Shown here: piece after piece, positions 10,399 through 20,719 of the stretch
How positions within the stretch are numbered: position 1 is the first letter of the stretch
How the letters are laid out: the number at the start of each line of letters is the position of its first letter
Assembly (NCBI GenBank): GCA_031841125.1
Contig: CM063114.1
Location: forward strand, 47,761,574 to 47,825,573
Direction of reading: 5' to 3'
DNA length: 64,000 bases
Origin: Acanthococcus lagerstroemiae
Taxonomy: Eukaryota; Arthropoda; Insecta; Hemiptera; Eriococcidae
Notes under the pieces: generated by a model
The model's input: only the letters and a program-made list of their open reading frames with translations
Told to the model about the DNA's origin: nothing
Databases searched by the model: none
Position numbers and translations under genes: made by a program

Positions 10399-11310
10399 CT
10401 ACGCTGTTTTGAGTGGTGCCGTTAAATTACTCGAGACATACATTGATGAAAAATAATCGGCGAATCTATTCGCGATATCCTTTGGCTCGGTACATGTCTG
10501 ACCCTCATGCTCTTTCACATCCGAGTCTGAAGTTGCCCCCCTTTTATCTTTCATATATCGCCAAAATCGCTCAGGATTTTGTATTAGACCTCGCTCTAAC
10601 ATACTTTCATAGTGATCATGCGCTTCCTTTATTTGCTTTTTTACAGTTGCACGCAGCTCTTTAAATTTGGCTTCATTTTCCAGGTTTCCTAAGTTCTTCC
10701 TATTTTTCTTTTTCTTTTTAATTTTTCGCCGTAACTGCTCTTTCGCCCTTATATTGGATATTATATCCTTCGTATACCAGGGTGGGTATCTCGCTGTGAC
10801 CCTGCTATCGGCAGCCCTAGACCTGGGAACGGTTTCTTCCATTACCCTATTCATAAAGCCATGTAAATACTCCGCCGCTTCATTCGGGTCTTTCAAATCG
10901 TACAAGTCACTCCAGTTCTTTTTTAGGACCAGGTCATGCATCTTCCAAAAATTTGCCTTATGATAAAGTCGCCTAGGCTGCAATGTTTTGCTTTTGGTTG
11001 TATTTGTATGAGCAGATTTCCGCAAAGGGATATTTATCTCCAGCGGGGGATGATATGGGTCCTCACTGTCGACAAGGGAATTTGTTTTAGTCACATCTAT
11101 ACCAGGCCTGTCAGACATCACAAGATCTAGCGTTTTTCCATACGTGTTTTTTACTCCGTTACAGGAGATCAAATTGTTAACGTCCATGAAGTCATGAAGA
11201 GTCTCTTTCACTTTAGTGACGTCACGATACGGTGATGATACGCTGCCCCTGGCGAAGTTGGAAAGGGTGTCTCGAGTGCGTACTCCTTCCTTAACCAGGC
11301 AAATGGGCAA
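10399..11310 (-). pseudogene. Jockey-like LINE endonuclease end and linker
   Basis: This 303-codon frame starts inside the endonuclease. KTLDLVMSDR and then DSEDPYHPPLEINIP match the last conserved blocks of the EEP endonuclease (LDLVxSN and the D-x-HxP block). It is followed by the basic linker region, with KQIKEAHDHYESMLER and NPERFWRYMKDKRG typical of this LINE group, and ends NRFADYFSSMY just before the reverse transcriptase. A run of lysines (KIKKKKKNRK) lies mid-frame. The N-terminal half of the endonuclease is missing, so the copy is 5'-truncated. Confidence 0.88.
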
Positions 11311-11335
11311 TTCATCGTGCCGTGTAGATGTTTTG

Positions 11336-12620
11336 GCCTGCTCTTACTTTTTAGGTACTTTAAATAATTAAAAACAAAATGCAGAAGCTTTTCCTCAATC
11401 TAATCATATAGAAACGTGGAAGTTGACCTCTTAGGTTCTGAGCAATTCCCCAAAACAAAAATGGAGGTCCAAATGGAATTAACGGAGGTTCTCAGGAGGC
11501 TGTGGAAAAATAACTTTCTAACGAAAACTGCGATCAGCTGAAAACACTGTTGGAAAAGTCGAGCGGCGTCTTGCCGACCGAATACTTCGGAAGAGATCGT
11601 TTACAGACGCGCAAAGACGCCGGCGACATTGACGCGTGTCCGGGTGACGATTCTCCGCTGTCAATGGCCGTGTCCGCGATTCCACCGCTGTCATCCTCGG
11701 TGCGGTGAAATGCAGAAAACTTAAAAAAATGCCAACTTTAGCTCGAAAATCGGTCGCCCGGAATGGCCGTTCCGCGGCAACCTGTCACACATCCACGCTA
11801 ACCGGCGTCATCGCATCGTCTACAGCCGGCGAGCCGAACGCGAGGTTAATTTTAATATTCAAATTGAGTACCCCGAAATTTCGCCGAAAACTGGCCATTT
11901 ATCAAACTGCCTTTTTTTCCCTTCTTTTTACCATTTTGCCCTTCTTTTTACACTCGATATACAGGAAACTGTGTGTTCGGTATAGCGTTTAATAACGCGC
12001 TGGACACGATACATGATTTCGATGCAGTGCAGGAACTCGTGCCGAACCCCCTTTGCATCCACAAAGAGCGAAGCGCCCGTGATTTATTAGAATTTCCAGT
12101 GTTCTCCGTATAAAATCATTAATGGCGGTATATAACGCGCCGAGCAGCCCGAACCGTACCTCAGCCCCGTACCTACTTCCTCGGCCTGTACTCCGATACA
12201 AAGGTGCGATCGTAATGTAATCCCAATTAAGCCTGTATCTGTATCCACGTGTCACTTTGGACTTTGCAGAAAGGCAATATACGCGACTGCTTTCCTGGCT
12301 TGTCCAAGCACATATCTGCGCAGTTAACTAAATCATAAAACTATTACTTCCACCATTTTCGCACAAAAGAAAGGGGAAAAAGAGACATTTAGGCACTAGG
12401 GTGAGTAGAAAGATGAAATTGGTACCGAACTAGAGAACCCGCACCTTCTTGATGGTTAGCATGCCGAACCTTTCACCGGTGAAAAGTTACCAGTTCTAGA
12501 CTATGTGGGTCATTCTACCACTTTTTTGCCATGTTTTCAAAAATTTTGTCAGTTACTGGTTAAATATGTTCGCTGCAACAGTAGGGTAACAACGACGGTC
12601 TCAAGGGGGTAGTATTTCAA
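11336..12620. other. Unique DNA, CpG-rich at 11540-12250
   Basis: No TE protein or repeat is visible. The 11540-12250 part is rich in CG dinucleotides and contains unrecognised open frames on both strands (11705-11992 plus, 11989-12255 minus). A near-palindrome, CTTTCACCGGTGAAAAG, lies at about 12470-12487. It may be host regulatory or untranslated DNA. Confidence 0.3.
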
Positions 12621-12629
12621 CTGCAGTAG

Positions 12630-13135
12630 AGAAAGTTACATCCATAATGAAAGAATTTCATCCATGATAAAGTAATTTTTGTCTGCAGTGGAGAAAATTT
12701 CATCCATGATGGTGAATGATTTTAATCCACGACTAAGGATATTTAATTCGTGACAAAGAATTGTTAATCCAAAACAAAGAATTTTTAATCCACAGCAATG
12801 AATTTTTAATCCACGACAAAAAAATTTAGTCCATGGTGAAAAATTTTTATTCCACAACAAATGATTTTAATCCATGATTTAAAATAATTTAATGCACAAC
12901 AAGATTTTTTAGTCCATGGTGAACAATTTAATCCATGGTAGAAGTTTTAAATCCATGGCAAACATTTTAAATCCATGGCAAAGAATGTTAAATCCGCGAT
13001 GAAGGATTCTTAATGCATGTTGACCAATTTTTAATATGTGGCAAGGGATTTCAATCCATGGCGAAGGATTTCAATCTATGACAAATGATTTTCAATCAAT
13101 AGTAAAGTATTTTTAACATGTTCTTGTTTTTGCTT
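12630..13135. repeat. Minisatellite, ~26 bp AATCCATGACAAAGAATTTTT unit (block 1)
   Basis: The phrase ATCCATGRYAAAGAATTTTT, with many variants, repeats about every 25-28 bp. The minus-strand frame at 12636-12860 translates it as repeated ILCxGLK-like peptides and is not taken as a gene. Confidence 0.88.
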
Positions 13136-13139
13136 TGTC

Positions 13140-14110
13140 ACATGGAAAAAATTTCATAAAAATAAGCGTTACCTTAAAGCGTTACTTTAGCACCCGTAAT
13201 GCATACCCCCATAACGTTCCCATGTAACGCTGTAACGCTCCCCCGACACAAATTCTGTGGTTTCATGTCTTTGCTTTGGCACATAGAAAACATCTCAAAA
13301 AATGTTACTTTAGCGACCGTAACGCTCCCTCGTGACGCTCCCCTGATACGAATTCAGTGGTTGACATTTGCATGGAAATTTAATTTTCTTCCAGCCATGG
13401 GTTGAGCGTTACTTCTGCGGCGAGAATCGAAATCGTGCCCCCCCCCTCCCGCCACGAAGGAAGCCAGTCCGTATGACTTAGATCTTCATGATGATAATTC
13501 AGTTTAGTGGTTGACATTTCCATGGATATTTTTATTAACAACATGGCTGCAGACTGCAGTTGCGTAGCAACAACATCATGTCTTTGCTTTGGCACGTAGA
13601 AAAAAACAATCAAAAAACGTTACTTTATAACCTCACGAAAAAAAACAGCTGATCAAGAGCTTGGGCACATAAATGAAAAAAGTGTCACTTTTTGAGCGTT
13701 ACTTCTCCTGATCATATTCTAATTTTTAAAAATGTCCATAGGAATTTCTGTTAACAACGCGGCTGCAGACTGTGTGAGGATTATTATTTCTTCCACCCGT
13801 CCCTTCCGACACGAAGCCAGTCCGTATGATTTTTTCATCCAGCCAAGGGTTTACTTGAGCGAAAACCTTTATGCCCCCCCCCCCCTCCACATGAAGCTAG
13901 TCCGTATGATTTAGCTCTTCATGATGATAGTTCAGTTCAATGGTTGATATTTCCGTGGAAATTGTTATTAACAACATAGCTGCAGACTGCGGTGGCCCAG
14001 CAACAATTTAATTATTTCTTGTCGAGAGTCAAAATGAGTGCTTTGGACATCCTTATGTTCTTGCTTTGGCACAGGGAAAAAAATTCTAACCTTGTGTGAA
14101 CGTTAAGAGA
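13140..14110. repeat. Higher-order degenerate repeat with GCGTTACTT and TTGCTTTGGCACA phrases
   Basis: Phrases such as TCTTTGCTTTGGCACATAGAAAA, GTGGTTGACATTTCCATGGA and AACAACATGGCTGCAGACTG recur around 13120-13290, 13350-13610, 13730-13790 and 13930-14080. This indicates several diverged copies of a unit of a few hundred bases. C-tracts occur at 13438-13447 and 13875-13885. No gene is visible. Confidence 0.6.
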
Positions 14111-14179
14111 TGGAGGGAATTTGGTTACCCACTTCATTTTCTAATTTGCTCTCAACCCGAGCCCTTTCGAGCATTACTT

Positions 14180-14345
14180 CAGAGGCGTCGGGGAGGCTGT
14201 TAGGGCTGTCTTAGCCCTATTCCCTTCTGGCTGAAAAACCGGCCTCGATCGAATTCTGGCGAATTGCTACGTGTACTCGAACCCGGGACGTCCGGATTTT
14301 GAGACAAACGCGCTATTCACTCGGCCAACCAGACGCCTGGTTACC
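14180..14345 (-). mobile_element. tRNA-derived SINE (minus strand)
   Basis: On the minus strand, TGGCCGAGTGAATAGCGCG resembles the A box of a Leu/Ser-type tRNA. It is followed about 45 bases later by GGGTTCGAGTAC, a B-box match (GGTTCGANNCC). This spacing suits an internal RNA polymerase III promoter. The downstream part (GCCGGTTTTTCAGCC...) is not tRNA-like, and no acceptor stem closes, so it is a SINE head and not a tRNA gene. Only one copy is seen here. Confidence 0.65.
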
Positions 14346-14599
14346 CCCCCCCCCAACCCCCTGTCACTCCGCAAATTCAAATACATTTTTATAGACATGA
14401 AAATGCTCTCCCATTGTTTGCAGACGCGTCTGCAAACTGATTTTTTTCTACCGGCACCATTTTATTTCTGTCTATTTCCAGTTATGAGAAGAAAAAAATT
14501 TCGAAGATAGAAAACTTCAAAATTTGACCATAACTCAGCCCCTTACAGAGTAAGAGTATGCAGACATACCTACATGAATTTTCTGGAAACTAATTACAA

Positions 14600-14870
14600 G
14601 TTACTTTGTTGTTAATCCATGACAACGAATGTGTTATCCATGTCAAAGAATTTTAATCCACGATGATTCGTAATCCACGCGGAGCAGTTTTATACATGGA
14701 AATGGATTTTTAATCCTTGACAAAAATATTTATCCATGACAACGGATTTTTAATCTATGATACAGGATTTTTAATCCAGGATGAAGGATTTTGACTCAGG
14801 AAAAAGAATGTTAACCCATGACTACGGATTTCAATCCGTGGTGAAGGGTTCTAAATTATGGTTGGAAAAC
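14600..14870. repeat. Minisatellite, AATCCATGAC unit (block 2)
   Basis: The same unit family as 12630-13135 reappears (ATCCATGACAACGGATTTTTAATC and variants). It is separated from block 1 by the higher-order repeat and the SINE, which suggests one longer array later split or rearranged. Confidence 0.8.
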
Positions 14871-16470
14871 ATGGCGTTGAATAGAGATGTTATATCATCG
14901 CAGGATCGCAAAATATAACTACTTTCAGCACCCACTGGATGTCAGCTCTGGTTGTAACATCATTATAACAGAAGAGCTGGGTATCAGGAGTAATTGCAAC
15001 ACTTTTGAAGGAAACAAAGCATCTGGTACCACTGACGCTGGTACACTTTAGAGCAATTGATGTAGATGGGACCTGAATTACCAGTTGGGAGTTTGACAGT
15101 TTAGCCAAAAGTATTAGTTTGATTTACTTGAGGAGGAAAATAAAAAAATTAACTTGATGACCAGACTTTCAAAAAAAAGTGACCAAAAATGACTTGGGAT
15201 TGAAAGAATGACCACGTGGCCACCTTGCATAACTAAAACCTTTTCCATAACCGCCTCCCCTTCTCAAAAGTAACTGCAATCTCATGTGTGCTTCTTCGAT
15301 TTCCAGAGCACCTATAATACATGAATCTTTCGAGCTTCCACGAGACGAATTATGAAATCGGAATGCCAACTATTGAGTGTTCCGTCCCCAAGTTAATTAG
15401 ACTCTACGGTGCGATTTCGTTACTTCAAAAACATAAGTTTCCATTAATTTGCCAGCATTCGTTTTGTCTCATACATTCCAGAAACGAAGAATTGTGTAAT
15501 CTACTCGGTTACTTATATCCTCCGGTTCAAGTGGCGTGCACAAATACTTCTCGGACTTCCGATTTCTATAGACCGAAATGTCGGCCAAGCCCCGAATTGT
15601 ATATGCGTCGTTTTTGCCGAAATCGGTGACCAAATTACGGTGTCTCCGGGTTACACATTCTCAGAGAGGCGACAACGACGACCGTCTTGCTCGCCTCGCC
15701 ATGCCCTGTAAACATTAAATTCGAAGCCGGCGACATTCACACGTTCAGAGGGCTAACTTTCGTATCTTTGTACTGCTCGGGTGTGTTTCGTAATCGCAGA
15801 GCGGGAGAATTCCTTGCAAATGTGTCGTCCTTCCCTCTCGCATATAATCCTTCTGTACGGAATTCAATTACCCTTACAGTCGGCGAAAGGCTGCTCTGGC
15901 TGCAGGCCAAAAAAAAAAAAAGAAGAAAAAAATGCGCCCAAAGCGAACGGAACGACGAGAGAGGGGAAAAAAGAACCGAATTAAACATTTTATACGAACC
16001 GAACGGCTGATAAATAGGGCACGGCGCATACGAAACCCCGGCGAACAAAAGGGAATATCTCAAAAACTTAAGAATTGGTAGTTGACAGGGTAAACAAATG
16101 CCGCCGCTGAGAAAGCTGCTCGCAGATTCTTCATTAATCTGCTCGAGCAGGTTTTCGTCGATGACTTTATCGGCACCCCGGATTTCGCGGTTCGAATTTC
16201 AACCAATCTAGAAGATGCCCGTTTTTTCGGTACATTCTTAGCTTACTTATGCGGCTTCCTGCTTGTTGCCAGAAAAAGACATTTGTGGGTTGTAAGGAAA
16301 CAACCGAGTAACTGAATCAACCGAAGGCAACTTACTGAAAATTGTGCCTAGGAGGAGGACTGTGAGGAGCACATCTAATGCCACACGGCGCATAATTAGA
16401 GATTATCAATCCTTTTCTAGATAATAGTATCCCAATAAGGGTAGAAGTGATATCGAAAGTCCAAAACTGA
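14871..16470. other. Unique DNA, CpG-rich at 15580-16060
   Basis: No TE signature is visible. Open frames (15321-15629 plus, 15687-16010 plus, 15737-16063 minus) resemble no known protein, and the last two are mutual shadows. An A-rich tract interrupts at 15908-15935. Host regulatory or untranslated DNA is possible. Confidence 0.3.
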
Positions 16471-16725
16471 CAAACTACCCAAAACCGTGCAGCAGTCTGG
16501 TACTGAAAAATAGCCTGAAACTGGCAAACAGCCCGAAACTGTTGAACAACCCAGTGTATTGGAGCGGCCCAAAGGTTTCATTTCGAATAGTATAATACTG
16601 ATGAACCATGTGCAGTTGACGCGTAGACCAAAACTGACAAACCAACCATAATGATAGGGGGGGGGGAGTCAAATTAATACATGGATACATCAGCGAGGCG
16701 ACCGCGTTGACGTGCATACCCACAG

Positions 16726-17271
16726 TTGAAATTCTTTGCTGAAAAAGGATTTGAGACTGTGAAGGAGATTTACAGACACCTAAAGACGAAGATCAAACTC
16801 GTGAAGACGATGACCAAAATCTGGAGGAACAATATAGTACCGAAGTACGCGACCATAAACATGAAGACAAACAGCCAGGCGGCCCGGAACACGAAGAAAC
16901 AAACGCAGGTAATTAAAATCAAAAACAAAATACACGAACTACACAAAAATAGGGACCGACTAAACATAGAACTATACAACCAACACTTTACACTCACTCA
17001 GACACTAGAACACCAACAAATAGAACGGCACATATACCAAGAAGGGAAAGAATACATAGACAAAGAGAAAAACCGTTACGCCGACACAGTACTAAAGAAA
17101 CTCTGCGCACTAAAACAAAAAAGGAGGAAACACCCAACAGGACCAAACCGACAGCACAAATTTGCACCAAAGACAGTAAACATGACGACTGTGAACTTCA
17201 CGAAGAAAACTATCTACTGGACAAAGGGAACAAATACAACCCAACAGAGCATACAAGCGACAAAATACTAG
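16726..17271 (+). pseudogene. Penelope-like ORF, N-terminal region
   Basis: The 181-codon frame is lysine-rich with a probable coiled coil (IKNKIHELHKNRDRLNIELY). It contains HKFAPKTVNMTTVNFTKK, which matches the conserved block at the start of the Penelope catalytic region (VxNxSxxxFTxxExxLL). A frameshift near 17215 moves the homologous sequence to another frame. There LDKGNKYNPTEHTSDKILEE and, later, NTTVVLNKNEYIKKI can be read up to about 17590. The upstream minus-strand frame at 16770-16997 is a shadow. Confidence 0.8.
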
Positions 17272-17741
17272 AAGAACTATCAGTAGACTGTGAACAGTTC
17301 ATCCAGACTATAGGTAGAACCAGACCTCAGAAACGAAGCAAGAACATAAATTGCAAACATACTGCTGACCATAAAAATGACAAGAAAAAACAAACACAAG
17401 ACAAAAATACAAAAGACAGCCCTCCAACTCAAAAAGGAAATGAAAGAAAACAATCTAATACTCACCAAACAGACAAAGACAACACCACAGTAGTGCTAAA
17501 CAAAAACGAATACATAAAGAAAATTGATTACATCAAGAACAATGATTACAGACCACTAAACGACCAACAAATACCAAGCTAAACTTAAGACCATGATGAA
17601 AAACAACAACATAAACGACAAGAAACTGGGAGGAATGAACCCCAGGGCACCGTAATTAAAAAGACCCATAAAACTACACAAACAAAACAGACCAATAAGA
17701 CCACTAATCAACAGCATACAATCACCAAGTTACAAACTTGA
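17216..17741 (+). pseudogene. Penelope-like ORF, reverse transcriptase start
   Basis: After the frameshift the plus strand reads LLDKGNKYNPTEHTS-like sequence and NTTVVLNKNEYIKKIDYIKN. It then shifts again to PIKLHKQNRPIRPLINSI and QSPSYKLD. The last segment matches the Penelope RT block (lxKxHKxxxPxRPIxSxxxSPxxxLxK). It ends abruptly at about 17741, where unrelated GC-rich DNA begins. Multiple stops show that it is inactive. Confidence 0.75.
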
Positions 17742-18340
17742 TGTGCAGAAGGAAAGGGTTCGCAGGGGGGATACTGCGGAGGTAAAAGACCATAGGGTGG
17801 GCACTGAAGCCTCTGGTAGGAGATTATGGCCGTTGTGGGGGAGGAGTTTGTGGCTGAGGAGGGCTGTGACTGTTGAAGTGCGACCGTGGAGGCGGACAGC
17901 GACTGTGGTGAACGAGGGGGTCGTGACGGAGGAGGAGGAGACATGTGATGAAGAAAGGATGGAAGGGGTGAATTTATGGTGGAAGATTGAGGACCGCTGA
18001 TAAAGTGGAACAAAAGAAGCGCAAAGCAAACCTGAACTCAGGAACAAAAGTTTTAGACCAAACACTGAGGACTGTGATGGTCGGACGAGACGCGAAGCGA
18101 ATGACAGCGGGGGGTTGGGCCGCGAAGCGGCCAGGGGGCAAAGCCCTTTAGTTTGTCCTAAATTCAACTGCATCAGCACCAAAAAATTAAATTATAATCA
18201 GTTCTGTTGGCAGAATAATTTTTACTCAGCTTTTTACCCTCCTGAAGAGAGCAGTGTTTCTATTTGAAAGTACTCATGATCACTCGCTCATTTTCGACCA
18301 CTAACACTCGCTCAGGTTATTTTGCAGCGCACTCTAGTGC
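17742..18340. mobile_element. GC-rich insert replacing PLE RT core; Helitron-like 3' end suspected
   Basis: This block differs sharply in composition from the A-rich PLE around it and occupies the place of the missing RT palm. Around 18110-18150 it has a hairpin-rich G/C stretch (GGCCGCGAAGCGGCC, then GGGC-AAA-GCCC followed by TTTAGT). This resembles the hairpin plus CTRR terminus of Helitrons. A TC 5' end is not evident, and CTAG is not exact. Open frames at 17743-18000 (plus) and 17730-18182 (minus) resemble nothing I know. 18180-18340 is unassigned. Confidence 0.35.
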
Positions 18341-18344
18341 AGGT

Positions 18345-18631
18345 TTAAATCCCAATGGACAAGATACGTACACGACATACGAGTATTAATCATCTGGACA
18401 GGAACAGACAGACAACTAGAGACCAATTCCTCACGGAGACAAATCGCATGAACAACAACATGAAGTTCATAATGGGAAAAGGCAACAAGACCATCAACTA
18501 CCTTAACCTTACAATACAAATAAAAGACAACCGGATACAATACAACATTTACAGAAAACCCACCCACACTGACGCAATAATTCCCAAAGACTCATTCCAC
18601 CATCAAAAACTTAAAATGGCAGCACTACAGA
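18345..18631 (+). pseudogene. Penelope-like RT C-terminal part
   Basis: The plus strand reads RYVHDIRVLIIWTGTDRQLE, where Penelope RT motif C would normally read YVDD, so one catalytic aspartate is replaced by histidine. It then shifts frame to FLTETNRMNNNMKF and TINYLNLTIQIKDNRIQYNI, with IYRKPTHTDAIIP following. This is the hallmark segment after the RT palm in Penelope elements (INFLDLxI...YRKPTxTD). The frame runs into the MITE at 18632. Confidence 0.88.
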
Positions 18632-18825
18632 CAGGGGCGAAACTAGCTGTTTTTCTAGGGGGAGGGGGGAATGTGACAACTGAAAATTTGCCCAATAAAT
18701 GAATTGAAAATGAATATTTTGCCCGAGTGGCCAGTAAACTTTACGATTTGCCGAATTTTCCAACTGCACTGACGACCCTGGGGGTGTAACAACCCCCACC
18801 CCCACTCCCCTTTGTTTCGCCCCTG
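18632..18825. mobile_element. hAT-like MITE, TIR CAGGGGCGAAAC
   Basis: The left end CAGGGGCGAAAC and right end GTTTCGCCCCTG are perfect inverted repeats. The flanks ACTACAGA (18624-18631) and ACTATAGA (18826-18833) agree at 7 of 8 bases. The interior is 194 bp with G- and C-tracts near the two ends. Relatives of this family are visible at 36637 and 44520. Confidence 0.9.
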
Positions 18826-19139
18826 ACTATAGAACCACTGCCACAGAGCAATCAACATATTAAACGACAACAACCACAGAACAACAGAAATCAACAAAAT
18901 CGAATAAATAGCAATCAACAACAGATACCAACCACAAACAGTAGACAGAATAGTTGACAAACTAACACAACCAAAAAGCACAGACACCGAACCAACAACC
19001 ACAGAAACAAACAAATACGCAGGAGCAATACCATTCACAGGAACACATACAAAAAATCTTCAACCAATAAAACAATGAAACTCGGAATCAAAAACAGACC
19101 ACCTCTGGATCAAACAAATAAGCAATGACAAAACAGAAA

Positions 19140-19446
19140 CAAAGGACAGAAACAACAGTAGCGGAGTATACAGACTGCACTGTGAACACTGTGACATGAC
19201 CTACATCGGAGAAATAGAAGAAATTTCACAACCAGAATGAATCAAAGAACATGAAAAATCACAGATGCTGAATGATGACAAATCACTGATTGGGAAACAC
19301 TGCAATGACCAGGGACATAACAATAACAAATTGACAGAAAAATACAAAATCTTACATGTAGAAAACAACACAAGAAAAAGAAAATTAAAAGAACAACTAG
19401 AAATAATAAAGGCAAAAACAAAACAATCTAATAAACACAATAACTA
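19140..19446 (+). pseudogene. Penelope-like GIY-YIG endonuclease domain
   Basis: The plus strand reads SGVYRLHCEHCDMTYIGE, giving the Penelope-type CxxC linker and the YIG half of the GIY-YIG motif. After one in-frame stop near 19239 it continues with IKEHEKSQMLNDDKSLIGKH and CNDQGHN, with KYKILHVENN and RKLKEQLEIIKAK following. This is the expected C-terminal order. The domain nicks target DNA for insertion in active elements. Here it is broken by the stop and by a missing Arg-rich block after YIG. Confidence 0.85.
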
Positions 19447-19609
19447 ACTTCCAAAGCGAGAACTTATTCCAACTAATAACACTGACTGATTGGACAGACT
19501 GCATAATTACAGACAACCAATAGGAGCACATGACTAAACAGGTTCATCATACGGTACTGCTCTCAACTATGACTACAGGACCACAAGAGACAAGTCTCAT
19601 TTAGGGTAT

Positions 19610-19647
19610 TCCACTGATGATGGCGTAACAGCCGAAAGCGCTCTGGA
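19610..19647 (+). ncRNA. Hammerhead ribozyme, type I, PLE-associated (copy 1)
   Basis: CTGATGA (19614-19620) and GAAA (19634-19637) give the conserved core. GGC (19622-19624) pairs with GCC (19631-19633) as stem II around loop GTAACA, with one unpaired T. A very short stem III is AGC/GCT (19637-19642), followed by cleavage base C at 19643. TCCA (19610-19613) pairs with TGGA (19644-19647) as stem I. Penelope-like elements are known to carry such minimal hammerheads in their terminal repeats. All core bases fit the consensus CUGANGA...GAAA...NUH. Confidence 0.88.
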
Positions 19648-19794
19648 CTACAGAAGAAGAATTGAATTGGCACACCCTACACATGGAATGTTCTTCTTGC
19701 GCTGCCGTCCTCCTAGATCATTGGCGGTTACCATGACGTTGACGTCTTATACAATGAGGCAAAGGGAACGCGTTACTGCCGCTTGACATAGCTC

Positions 19795-20134
19795 TCCAAA
19801 GTTTGGCTTGTCCTGTCCAATTACGTATATTCCGGAGCCACAACATCTATTTCTGACCAATTTCGCGCCTTCCCCCCTCTGTATTTCCTTCCATAATCAA
19901 CCGCAAAAGCAAAAGTAAGTATTTTTCTCCACGCAGTATGTGCCCGAGAAAAATGTTCCTGAATAGTTGCCTCTCAATACCAGTCATCTCCAGAACTGCC
20001 GAGTTTTTCAGTTTCTGCGTCCACAGTATCCTCAGCATTTTGTGAAGCGTCCACATTTCGAATGCTTCCAATTGATTTATCGACCGTAACTTCAGTGTCC
20101 ATGCTTCCACTCCATATAGCAGGACCGACCATAC
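19795..20134 (-). pseudogene. RTE LINE ORF2 C-terminal region
   Basis: The minus-strand frame reads VWSVLLYGVEAWTLKLRSIN and MLRILWTQKLKNSAVLEMTG, followed by LGHILRGEKY. This is the conserved RTE segment downstream of the RT (YGxExWTL...RxWT...LGHxxR). The homology starts immediately at the target duplication of solo LTR B and continues on the other side (20429-20560) with FLKYRRLQCDRHLAFPIRYR and MVKCYV. Beyond 19847 a second frame carries the last residues towards 19690. Confidence 0.9.
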
Positions 20135-20424
20135 TGTAACGTAATTGCACCGAAAAATGCATAAAAACACGTACTAAGAACTTTTAATGTCACACTAATA
20201 CAAACACACAAAAACAGTAGCTAGATCGCTTTGAAGACGCACAGTTTTTATCGCATATAAAACTAGACTGTACGGCCAGCGGCCTTTATATATCCCGGCG
20301 TTATTGGCGAAACTTCTTATCGCTCTCGTTATCAAACTTCTATTGTGCTGCTCAAACGTGTCGATCTTTCTTCGCTTATCTCGAATGTTCGGGAGCGTTC
20401 TTTGCCGCAATATATAGAACTACA
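20135..20424 (-). mobile_element. Solo gypsy-like LTR, copy B
   Basis: The 290-bp LTR runs TGTAGTTC to GTTACA on the minus strand and is flanked by ATAC at 20131-20134 and 20425-20428. That is a perfect 4-bp target duplication, GTAT on the minus strand. It has about 20 extra bases at its 5' end compared with the other copies. The TATA-like and polyadenylation-like motifs match those of copies A, C and D. It interrupts the RTE C-terminal region. Confidence 0.9.
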
Positions 20425-20719
20425 ATACATAGCACTTGACCATTCTGTAACGTATTGGAAAGGCCAGGTGTCGGTCACATTGCAGCCGTCTGTACTTCAG
20501 GAACGCCTGTCTTGCCTGTTCGATCCTTGATTTGATTTCCAAATCCGGATCCCATTTCTCGTTCACCCAGGTACCTAGGCATTTGAACTGAGACACTCTC
20601 TCTAGAGTCTAGACTCCTGCTGTCAGCTTTAATGAAATGGTTCGTGTTCTTCTCTGCAGACGGTCAACCGCTTGGTTTTGTTTCTTCCCTTGGTATTAAC
20701 CGCATCCAAGATGGTCTGC

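Larger units (their letters stand above)
8575..11335 (-). mobile_element. Jockey/CR1-like LINE, 5'-truncated and frameshifted
   Basis: The minus strand reads, 5' to 3': end of the endonuclease and linker (11310-10399), reverse transcriptase (10342-9563), thumb region (about 9560-9311), C-terminal domain (9311-8841) and a 3' UTR with an (ATTC)n stretch and an A-rich tail near 8575-8600. A short inverted repeat, AGGTGGTGCCGAC and its partner, lies in the 3' UTR around 8619-8670. The 5' part of the endonuclease is absent. Clear target duplications were not found. Confidence 0.9.
16480..19680 (+). mobile_element. Penelope-like element (PLE), decayed
   Basis: The A-rich plus strand encodes, in order and in broken frames, a Penelope N-terminal region, the start of the reverse transcriptase, the RT C-terminal part and a GIY-YIG endonuclease. 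A hammerhead ribozyme motif near 19610-19647 marks the end, as in PLE terminal repeats. The central RT (fingers and palm motifs A and B) is missing and replaced by unrelated GC-rich DNA at 17742-18340. A hAT-like MITE sits at 18632-18825. The element abuts the RTE LINE at about 19690. Confidence 0.88.

Noticed and set aside
16180..16205. GGTTCGAATTTC as a tRNA B box
   Set aside because: No A box at the proper distance and no foldable cloverleaf.
17730..18182. 150-codon minus-strand frame in the GC-rich cassette
   Set aside because: An overlapping plus-strand frame is also open, the residues are low-complexity Ser/Pro/Leu, and no domain is recognised.
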